Positions 44,303-53,099 of a stretch of DNA of 64,000 bases are shown here, piece after piece. Below the pieces are notes generated by a model that worked only from the letters and a program-made list of their open reading frames with translations, was not told the DNA's origin and did no database searches. This stretch comes from Ligula intestinalis (taxonomy: Eukaryota > Platyhelminthes > Cestoda > Diphyllobothriidea > Diphyllobothriidae): contig JAYGXS010000001.1 in assembly GCA_036362985.1 (NCBI GenBank), positions 34,267,074 through 34,331,073 on the forward strand, read 5' to 3'. The position numbers and the translations under genes are program-made. Every line of letters begins with the position of its first letter. Positions within the stretch are counted from its first letter, which is position 1.

Positions 44303-44375
44303 TATCTGATGATTGATCCGCGATGGATTTCGAAACGTCAGGCTGATAAAATCCCTCTCACAGCGATCATATTTG
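44303..44375 (+). ncRNA. Solitary hammerhead-ribozyme-like motif, PLE-2 terminal type
   Basis: TTAT CTGATGA, a hairpin GATCC-GCGAT-GGATT, GAA ACGT C, AGGCTGATAAAATCCC, then CACAGCGATCATATTTGC. The CTGATGA and GAAACGTC parts match the hammerhead consensus exactly. The trailing CAGCGAT corresponds to the CCAGCGATCGCAT end of the PLE-2 repeats at 58.06 and 63.7 kb. No PLE coding sequence lies within the neighbouring kilobase. Short flanking pairing (about 3 bp) makes activity uncertain. Confidence 0.55.
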
Positions 44376-45258
44376 CTTTTTTTACTCTATGGCTGTTATT
44401 CTAAAAGTCGGGCAACACGTAACTTCAGAAACCCAGCTTTTTGAACAAGCTACCTTCCGGTCGTATGTACACCTACACAACGTAAAAGTTGCAACGTAAG
44501 ACGCACGAGTTCTTCCGCTTCCTTTTCCATGCCATTATAATTTCAACTATCTATTCATGCTCGAACTCATTCACTAGAAAACTTTACTTGAAAAATGTTA
44601 TCACACGGTTAAAATTTATTTTTTAAATGTTCCTAATGATTATGAACTCGACTTGCACTTACAAATGTATTCAGGAATTCCAAACTCCAACCTGTAAATG
44701 TTCCGTCCAGAAAGAATCATACATTCGGATGAGGTATTTAGAAGAGTACATATAGAGATCGTAACTATTTGCAGGGTCGTTTTGTATTGTAGCCTGCTTT
44801 GCAAGCAGCCTTAATAAATGTAAGGCTAAGATGCCTGATGAATGGACATTCCACGGTCTTAAAAAGCCATCTATTTGAATATTTTTAGAACGCTTCCTTC
44901 AAGTAAAAATGTGAAGACCGCTTAATCCGCTGTGAACTGCGTACTGTAAAAAATGATAAAATCTATTGCCTTTCTAAAATATGAAGTATTTGTTCCCCGG
45001 TACGGATCTAATAAGAACGTAGATAGCAGGGTTTATTGAGTTCAATAAATTCACGACGGCTTATCACCTGCATCCGTCATTGCATGAGTCAGATGACGGT
45101 TAGAAGCATACAGCAGATTGAATTTCACGGAATATCAATGTGCAACAGCAAGGATCCTAGTTCAGTGTAAATAATGATTAATTGAAGCGCATTGCATTAA
45201 ATCAGCCCATAAGGAAAAAGGGGGGATGAAGTTTGTGCAAATCAAATCGTGATTAACA
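44376..45258. other. No recognisable feature; may include PLE-4 3' region
   Basis: Read on the minus strand this is downstream of the PLE-4 stop codon. I found no hammerhead core in it. Confidence 0.35.
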
Positions 45259-45549
45259 CTAGCTGCAAGGTGATTGGAGATTGATCACGTGGTCTAACTG
45301 CTTGCATAGGTCGGCTTTCTCCCGTCGTATATAGGTTGCTTCCAAGTAGCACAGGGTTTGATTTGTTCGTGCCTGAACAAGTACTCGGAAAGCTGCCTTC
45401 AGATCGACAGAGTGACCACTGTCTATTAGGTGTTTAGTAATCGAAGATCATGGTACTTTGTCTTTTTGCTTGAAAAGGCAATTTGACAAGTGTTTAGTGG
45501 CCCTAGCTGCCAGTTGGCTCATTCCCCTATAGGCTGAGTAAATTTAGTT
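45259..45549 (-). pseudogene. PLE-4 Penelope-like element, GIY-YIG fragment
   Basis: The minus strand reads YSAYRGMSQLAARATKHLSN, CLFKQKDKVP, a TGA, then SSITKHLIDSGHSVDLKAAF, RVLVQARTNQTLCYLEATYI, RREKADLCKQLDHVINLQ and a TAG at 45259-45261. It aligns closely with 17705-17955 and extends further upstream into the nuclease. The ending LNLPW of the other copy is replaced by INLQSP. With one internal stop and no RT in front of it, the fragment is dead. It lies directly beside foldback copy 4. Confidence 0.72.
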
Positions 45550-45596
45550 TCCTTCAGTTGATAATTATTTAAATTGAACTATGATCCTTGTTGTTA

Positions 45597-46567
45597 TACT
45601 GTAGACGCCGTTGATCATGCAATATATCGACATATGCGAAAGACTAATACACTTTCGCTAATCGGAATTGACTACAGTTTTAATACTGATTATCGTGTTG
45701 TCTATTCTGAAGTCATTTCAGTCAGTATAGGATGCTGGCTTTTTAAGGAGCTTCGTTCCGACTCCTAGCAAAACGTTTCTATTGTAAACACTGACTACTT
45801 AAGTAGTATGCCTTCGTATCATTGATTTTGACTGCCTTTATAAATTCAACTATATTTTGTGGCATACATACACTAAAAAAATTATTTCTTGTACATGTTG
45901 ATAACAACTTACGCCTTCTTTAAATTTTGTACTCAAACAAAGGGTAGGTTTCGGTTTTAAAAAAAGTTGCCCAATCGCCAATTAATTTTCTAGCCTAGTG
46001 ACTGCTTTACTCGAATTCAAGGTTTAGAAACTGCGCACTGTGTAAGTCTTGTTTAAGGAAAAGAACATTTTCACCGAAAGTCTGAAGAAGAGGTCAAACA
46101 GTTGTCATCAAATATTGCGATAAATGTGGAACATATCTTATGCAGATATGACTTTTTATGAATAAACGCCTCATAGTTGAAGTAAAGCTAATAATAAGCA
46201 ACTTTTTTAAACCCAAAAGCTTCCCTTCTTTCAAGTTTGAAATTTAAAGAAGGCCTTATTTGCTATCAAGATGCACAAGAAATAATGTTTCGTCTATTTT
46301 TTCCATAAAACATATTGGAATTTATAAAGGCAGTCAAAATCAATGATAAAAAAGCCTACTACTTGAGTTGTCAGTTTTTACAATAGAAACGTTTTGCTAG
46401 GAGTCGGAACGAAGCTCCTTAAAAAGCCAGCATCCTATACTGACTGAAATGACTTCAGAATAGACTACACGATACTCAGTATCACAACTGGAGTCAATTC
46501 TGATTAGCAAAAAAGTATTAGTCTTTCGCATATGTCGAAATATTGCATGATCAACGGCGTCTACTGT
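45597..46567. mobile_element. Foldback element, family B copy 4
   Basis: Ends GTAGACGCCGTTGATCATGC (45601) and, reversed, GCATGATCAACGGCGTCTAC (46545). Arms of over 400 bases, with GAGCTTCGTTCCGACTCCTA near 45750 mirrored by TAGGAGTCGGAACGAAGCTC near 46393. These paired arms look nearly identical, so this appears to be the best preserved copy. Confidence 0.85.
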
Positions 46568-47094
46568 ACATTTAAATTATGTGAAATTCAATGTATTTTA
46601 TGCTTCTAATCATTATCTGATACATGCAACAACAAGATGCAGTTGAAAAGCCGTCGAAAAATTAGTTGAATTCAAAAAAACCTACTATCTTAAATATATC
46701 TTAATTTATAAGGACTTTTAAAACAAAAGGGAAAAATAAGAACTCCTTTGCAGGCATTTTGCAACCAGGTGTAGTCCTCGCAGACAGCGTAATGAAGTGA
46801 CTGAACTCTCTTTTGATTATGCTGCACGATAAATAATGTTTCAGTCCTACTCAATAATATGTTTTCGGTCGAAAAACAATCTTCAAATTTCGGTTAATAT
46901 TTCATGATTAAACGCATAGGCCAATAGGTTGCAACATTACCTCCTGCATACACTTTGGAATACTGCAGGTTCACTCCAATGCGCAGAAGAGGTAATTTGC
47001 AAGGTGTAGACTATTGTTATGTTCTCTCCAACTAAAGTGTCCACTATGTGTCTTTAAGTTTGAAAGCGCCAAATAGTCTACGGGCTGTTTAATG
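46568..47094. other. No recognisable feature
   Basis: AT-rich spacer without domains or repeat matches. Confidence 0.4.
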
Positions 47095-47210
47095 CAATTT
47101 ATCTCCCTCCTGCGCCCAACTCAATCGAACTTAGCCCCTCTGGTGAGTGGTGGTGTGGGTTCGAATCCCATCGAGGTTGCCGAGCTTTTCACAAGTGGGA
47201 CAAGTGAATG
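47095..47210 (+). repeat. tRNA-derived SINE, 3' part
   Basis: TGTGGGTTCGAATCCCATCG is a perfect T-arm/box B, followed by GAGCTTTTCACAAGTGGGAC, the tail shared with the SINEs at 15.7 and 16.1 kb. A box A is not clear. Confidence 0.6.
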
Positions 47211-47452
47211 ATTTCGAATGGGCATTCAAGCGGTAACGAATGTTGGTGTTTTTCTTATTTCGCAGCTTGGAGCAGAAATACGTTTTATTGGGAATAATCT
47301 TCAAAAGACAAACGACACACTAAGCTCATTCTTTCGGAAGGCAAAAAGCTACTTACGGCGTGCGCAAAGAAATGCACAGCACAGTTCAACGTTGGTATCA
47401 CTATTATTTCCTAATCTCAGCGGAGACGCATCATTTTATTTTTTTACTCAAC
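47211..47452. other. Open frame of unknown status next to the SINE
   Basis: A plus frame of 125 residues (47218-47595) starts here and overlaps the mariner relic on the other strand. I recognise no domain in it. Confidence 0.3.
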
Positions 47453-47726
47453 TTACTCAAACTGACGTCTATTTTGATCATGACACTGCTGACAACGCAA
47501 AGCAATGGAATCGAACATACCATGAAACAATTCCCTTGGTATTCGGGTGCATTCATATTCAGTGGCTTCTCTCAATTCAGTTACTGACGCAATAGTCAAA
47601 GTGCAGGGAAAAAACAATAAAGTGATAATTTTCAATATTTTTCCTAGCTGAAATGATAAAATTACAATAAACAAGCAGTTTACAATATCTTAAAATGTGT
47701 ATGCAGTTTTTGGGACACCCTGTATT
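47453..47726 (-). pseudogene. Tc1/mariner-like relic: terminal repeat plus transposase C-terminus
   Basis: Read on the minus strand, TACAGGGTGTCCCAAAAAC at about 47706-47725 is the terminal-repeat type of many mariner elements. It is followed after about 100 bases by SVTELREATEYECTRIPREL, then MFDSIALRCQQCHDQNRRQF, which has the pattern of the last helix-rich part of mariner-family transposases (a VxELKxxI start, IPRE, and a NGGHFE-like end, here NRRQFE). The N-terminal DNA-binding and DDE catalytic regions are missing between the terminal repeat and this tail, and no second terminal repeat was found, so it is an internally deleted fragment. The call rests on motif memory. Confidence 0.5.
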
Positions 47727-48214
47727 ATTATGTAGTTGAACAAAGTTGTCATGGTTAATTAAAAGCAATAGGTCGCAGTATTAACACTAGAGTTTTTGAC
47801 TGTAGAAAGGATAGGAAATGTTGTCGAAAAGAAGCATTTGTGGAAGCATTACGTTCCAGTTTTAGCCGGAAAAACTCAAGCTACTGATATTAAACATGCT
47901 CCCTGAAAGAGCATAGGTAAAATCATTTGAACGATTAAAATTGGGGCTTCGAACGTAAATATAAGAAAAATTAAGAACAGCGGGACAAATTTGAATAGAA
48001 CTCATATCAAATGATAAAAAATTCTTTAAAAATTTGGAATTGATGGATCTACCGTTGGCCCACGTTTGCGTACACTGTGAGTGATGCAGAAGCAAGGAAT
48101 TCGGATGCCCTACGAATTGCCTGAGAGAAAACAAAACAAGTGTAAAATACCATATGTAATGCTGCCTGCAAAACAATCTTGCTGCGTTTAAGCATGACTG
48201 GTGACAAATAAGGA
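47727..48214. other. No recognisable feature
   Basis: Minus frame 47862-48176 (104 residues) has no domain I know. Confidence 0.35.
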
Positions 48215-48490
48215 ATCTATTCGACTAATTAATTTGATCCAATTGTAAAAAACGTGGTGGCCTTGATTGGGTTCGAATCCGAACCAGCAGGAAGGAGGCT
48301 TTAACGCAGCCAGCGCTCTGAACAAGTGTGCTACGTGGTCCCCGCCGGGAGCCGTGCGTTTGGGCCATTTTACCCTCCCAGCCTACTGCAACCTAGGGAA
48401 TCCAGCAATTCGGATAGAGTAAGCTGACTGCTCAAGTAGGAATTCCCACAAAATCAGTTCAGAATCTACTAGATGGCTATGAGACACACT
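48215..48490 (-). repeat. tRNA-SINE with conserved upstream flank
   Basis: On the minus strand GTAGCACACTTGTTCAGAGC (box A-like) and GGTTCGGATTCGAACCC (box B) precede TTTTTTACAATTGGATCAAA. Upstream of the head (48360-48490 on the plus strand) GGAATCCAGCAATTCGGATA and AGTAAGCTGACTGCTCAAGT resemble GGAATCCACCAATACGAAAC at 15853. The repeat unit therefore extends beyond the tRNA-like head. Confidence 0.6.
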
Positions 48491-50529
48491 TTACACCTAG
48501 AAAGATTTGTTAGACTCGAGTAGCTCATTAAAATTTGTCAAACCCCTCTATTACTATTTGGATAACCTTTAACGAAAATAAATCCTGGATGACGCCTGGC
48601 TAGTTACCAACATCAATGCCAAACAAACTATTGATAGAAGTAAAGAAATGTCCTGTGCCAAGCGGGATCAGAAAAGATGGATGTTTTATGAGTTACTGAA
48701 GCCATCTGAAACTATTAAGACCGAGTAATATCAAAAAGATTTTTTTAGCTTGAGCCGACACAAAAAGGCCATAATACAATGAATAGTAACCTGAAAGCGT
48801 TAGAACCCTTGTAACGCACCTAGTAAAAAATTTTGGAGGCAGTTTGCTGGGAAGTTATATTCAACCTGCCATTTTTTCCAGACCCTGCTCCCCCAATGCA
48901 ATATGGCCATTTTTGGGCCGAACCACAGTTCCATGAAGCAAGAAAAAATGGGCTCAATCAATGGATTTCTTAAACAGATAAACAGTTTTCAACTTCAAAA
49001 TCTAGTTGTGATGAACAGATGGGAATAATTATAACATAATGATGACTTCTGTGACAGCCTAAACAAGACATGGGAATAGGAGCGCTCCGCCCACTATTCA
49101 TAGGAAACCTTGCAGCAAAATTCGGGAGTGGTCACTATTTCCCTGTCCTTCCCTCAACTCTAACCCTAACGTAAAATTAAGCGATTACCTTAACTTCAAT
49201 TGTAGATCTGCCCCAACCTAAAGCCTGCAGTTGATAGCAACTCAAACCTTAAACCTAACCATAGGTCATAGGGCTAACTTACCCGATTTATGCGAGTAGA
49301 GGGCCTTTGTACAGGCACTAAGGCTCTCATGGCTGAATACCAACTCAGCATGCATCCACATGCTTCCTGCTACGCTGACAGGCGACAGCAACAGCATACA
49401 CATCAACGCCGCTCACGTCATCGAATGACAGTGACACCGGGCGTCCCGACGCCTTTCAAGACGACACGATCCAGGGACGACGGACCCATTTCTTTCCCCT
49501 CCCCTCGCTGTTCCCCAATTATGACTAGAATCTCACCCTCTGATCTCTTAAACCTCTCCCCTAAATACTATTGTTTGGTCGATCATACTTTTCTGATGAT
49601 GAACAACCAAAAACTTCGTTTGCCTAACTTAAATAAATATAATGGCTGAAGTTACCGTAATCTTGACCCTGATCCTCGACTCCTACCTTAATTCCAACCT
49701 TTAACCAAATCTTAAACTCAACTCTAATCATCGCTTTAATCCAAATCTTTACCTCCACGGGGTTTGGAGCAAATTCAAAGTCATAACATTCTTGGTGGTT
49801 TCCATACCCGTGTCCTGTTTTGGCGGTCATACAAGTTACGCTTACTGGTTACAGTGAATAATACTTGAAATGAAATAAAATGTACAATTACTTTTAAATA
49901 ACGTTACTTGGATACATAAAAAAATTGTATCAGTTACTTTGCATTCCCAATAGAGCGCAAGCGAATTAGCGCAATAGGCCCATCAAAAACGCAGCAAACT
50001 CGAAAGCGAAATACCGGAAACTTCAAAGGAAAATAGCAACCAATAGATTAAAAAAAACTAGACAGTTTTGGCTGCTTAAAAGAAAGTTCAAAAGCGGCTG
50101 GTCGCAGAACGGCGGTTGGTTAAACTCTGGTTATGGCTTCAACTAAGAGGAACAACAGTTCAGCTGTGAAGTGCATTTAAATTGCTTTAGGTAAGATCAC
50201 GTTGTGGAAGAGAACTATTCTGTAGCCAGACCCAAATCCCTCTGGCAAATATATTCAAGCCCTTATAGCCAAAACCGCAATCCAAGTACTTGCTGGATGC
50301 CGAACTTAAATGATTGGTTTAATGACTGAGAAGCCCGCCTTTGCGTAAAGATGCCAAAACAAGTTACCAAAGGAGAAATTACTAAGAACTTTCCGTGCAG
50401 TAAGAATTGGGGACAATCAAGGTTAAACTAGTTCGAATAGCAACGACAATTTCTTGCTTGTTCGGATGAGCATCACCGACGCCTAGAATGAAGCTTAGCA
50501 TATAATAACATGAGCTTTTCATCAAAATG
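48491..50529. other. Unclassified, with CTAAC-rich dispersed repeat
   Basis: 49060-49280 resembles the reverse of nothing local but matches 59480-59540 in ACATGGGAATAGGAGCGCTC-like words and carries CTAACCCTAAC strings. Plus frame 49290-49649 has no domain. 49660-49760 has further ACTC/CTAAT-type degenerate strings. Confidence 0.35.
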
Positions 50530-51850
50530 GAATCAGAACTCTTAGGAGTTTCTACAGAAACTAAGGGAAATCACGGTCTCCGATGATGAAATTATGGTCT
50601 CCTTCGACGTCGTTTCCCTGTTCACCTCCATACCACTTGATGTAGCAAGGCAATGCACAGAGGAAGCCCTGAAGAGCTATGAAACGAATGTTCCTGCAAC
50701 TGCCTTACTTGATCTTGTAGACCTTTGCCTCGAAAACTATTTTTCATTTGATCATCAGTGATATGAACAATTAAAAGGAGCTCCAATGGGGTAACCCGTA
50801 TCTGGATTCCTTTCCGAAATAACCATGCAGAGGCTAGAATCAATGGCCCTTCCATCGATTAACCCAAAGTTATGGGAACGGTATGTAGACAACACATTTG
50901 TTGTCGTTAGAAAGGACCATCTTGAAGCGCTCCACAAGACCATCAACTCAACAATTCCGGGCATTCAATTCACGCTCGAGAAGGAGGTTAATAGCAAACT
51001 CATATTTCTGGATGTTCTCGTGCAGCGAAATGCTGACGGAATATTACAAACGTCCGTTTACCGCAAAGACACGTATGCGGAAGTTATTTTTAACTATGAG
51101 AGCAACAACCCCATCTCTCACAAAAGGAGTGCCGTCAACAGTCTGCTACGCCGAGCGAAGACACACTGTTCTGACGAAGACACCTACCGAAAAGAGCTCG
51201 ATTACTTGTTTGAATTGTTTTCCCGCAATGTTAAATCCAGAGACTTTGTGCGCCGATGCATGAGACAACAAAAATCCAAGAAAAAGGAACCGAATAGTTC
51301 CACTCAGGCACCCAAAACGAACACATGGCAAGTCCTTCCTTACATAAGGAACGTGTCTGAACTCGTTAAAAGACACTTGCGGAATCACCAAATAAAAGTG
51401 GCACACAAACCGATGGCTACTTTACGCACTCAGTTAGTACACCCTAAGGATAGGGTTGGCTACCTCGATAAGAAAGAAGCCATCTACAAAATCCCATGTA
51501 AAGCTTGTGATAAGGTTTATTGTGGCCAAACAGGAAGATCAGTCTCTACACGCATCCGCGAGCACCAATCGGCAGCGAAGAGTCATAACCGTTTTTCCGA
51601 AGTGGCTATGCATTGCCTTGACACAGGACATACTTTTGCATCGGACAAAACACGCATCGTTGGAGTTTGCCCCTCCAAAAATGGCCGAGACTTTCTTGAG
51701 GCCATGCACTCTGATGACTCATGCATCAACCGGCGTATTGAGTTAGCCGGAGTGTACAAACACCTCAAAGAAAGGTTGAAAAGACTGCAGCCGACAAACA
51801 TGAACCAACATGAACCGCAATTAGCGTCCACACCGGATAACGTGGACTGA
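50530..51850 (+). pseudogene. PLE-3 Penelope-like retroelement, RT C-terminal half plus GIY-YIG
   Basis: The plus strand starts within RT: EFLQKLREITVSDDEIMVSF, DVVSLFTSIPLDVARQC, YEQLKGAPMG, then a stop and PVSGFLSE. Then comes an open frame of 341 residues (50825-51850). It carries the catalytic box ERYVDNTFVVV, in which the second aspartate of YVDD is asparagine, IQFTLEKEVNSKLIFLDVLV, SVYRKDTYAEVIFNYESNNP, and a GIY-YIG nuclease with AIYKIPCKACDKVYCGQTGR, STRIREHQSA and AMHCLDTGHTF, ending in a TGA. In-frame stops upstream are a TAG near 50540, TGA at 50759-50761 and TAA at 50792-50794, the last in the conserved PMGxPVSG block. The 5' half of the protein is missing. Downstream sequence to 52.07 kb has a hammerhead-like motif and AATAAA. 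Confidence 0.9.
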
Positions 51851-52023
51851 CCCCGGACTAACTCAAATTGCAGTTGCCCATTAGTCATTACGGCATTGCA
51901 ACTGATAATCATGTCCATCACGATGTGACGCAAATTGTAACCCCCGATTAACACCCACACCAGACTGACTATATAACTGTATGAGCACTTTGAAATGCTA
52001 ACTGCTGTTGGCAAATTTCTCTT

Positions 52024-52066
52024 AAGTCTGAAGACGAACTGGGGATCCAGCGTCGAAAATTTACTC
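52024..52066 (+). ncRNA. Hammerhead-ribozyme-like motif, PLE-3 3' end
   Basis: AAGT CTGAAGA, then a hairpin with CTGG-GGAT-CCAG, GAA AATT T, ACTC, followed at once by AATAAA (52067-52072). CTGAAGA fits the consensus because position 7 may be any base. AGT/ACT gives a 3 bp stem I. The first stem II pairs next to the core do not pair well. Confidence 0.4.
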
Positions 52067-52074
52067 AATAAACT

Positions 52075-53099
52075 TACTTATTTCTCAAAGGATGCCTTTC
52101 CATGAAAATGAAATCAATCCGAATTCCTCTACTTCGAAGCTTCCAGCTTCGTAATGGCTTAGTTTGCAGGGAAATATTGTTTGGGAGGAGGCAGTGCGAT
52201 AGAAGGTGTGAACCAGGAACAAATCCGTAGCAGGGTTCAGAGCACTCGAAAGTATATGAAATATCTGTCTTCGCACACAATATAGGGGCTCCCATTGAAA
52301 TCAATTAAGGATGGGTCACCAGATTGAAATGTTGGTCACTATCTGTCAGCAGTGAAAGTAAATGTAATGCCAATGACACAAAATTCCGGTGTTTGGATTT
52401 TCACAAGAAGTCCTGTGTTCCGCTTATACAGTAGGGATTCTAACGCGTGAAATCCAAGGATTTTTCCCAGAAGCTGACATTGCGTTCATCAAAGCCTTGC
52501 AGCAGTATAAGAAATATGGTTCTCAAAAAGAAGGCATAATGCGCATTATCAAGTAATATTATGTTGTTTAGAAATACCAGGCTTTTTAAAAAGCGGAAAA
52601 TTCCAAAAAGTGGAAATTGAGCGTAGTAGGAAGACTTAAGTTTTAAATGTAGAGGGAGCCTACTCATTCAAAAAACTGAGCGAATAAAGCAGCACAAGTA
52701 GAATTACGTGGGAAAATAATCTTTTGGTAAAGTTTTTGAATACATATGCTTCCATAATAAGTGCAATGCAATGTATGGCATTTACCGAACAGCCCAAAGT
52801 TCGAGTATGTATTCTAGTAGGGCTGCACAGGAATAGCTAGTTGCTTCTTTAGTTTATTCATTGCTTGAGTTACGCTGGACTAAGGTCACCAGAGTTGCGG
52901 GCTTTTCAAATTTGAGCTGGCAGTTTTTTTGCTCTTCATTCACGTGGGATTTTATTATTATATACCACCCTGTGTATTTCTCTGTTTTGTTCGTCTGCAT
53001 TTATGATCATGAGGTCATATCTACAGTACACTGCTACCTTTGTGAATGCACGAAGACAAGTTAGTTTACCTTCAACATCCCGTATCTTCAATATTTTTC
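52075..53099. other. Unclassified sequence
   Basis: Short minus frames (52074-52304, 52440-52667) show no domain. No repeat match noticed. Confidence 0.35.

Noticed and set aside
47218..47595. A 125-residue plus-strand frame.
   Set aside because: It starts just after a SINE and lies antisense to the mariner relic; no domain, splice context or second copy supports it.
49290..49649. A 119-residue plus-strand frame with a His/Arg-rich start.
   Set aside because: No recognisable domain; the composition suggests a chance frame next to a dispersed repeat.
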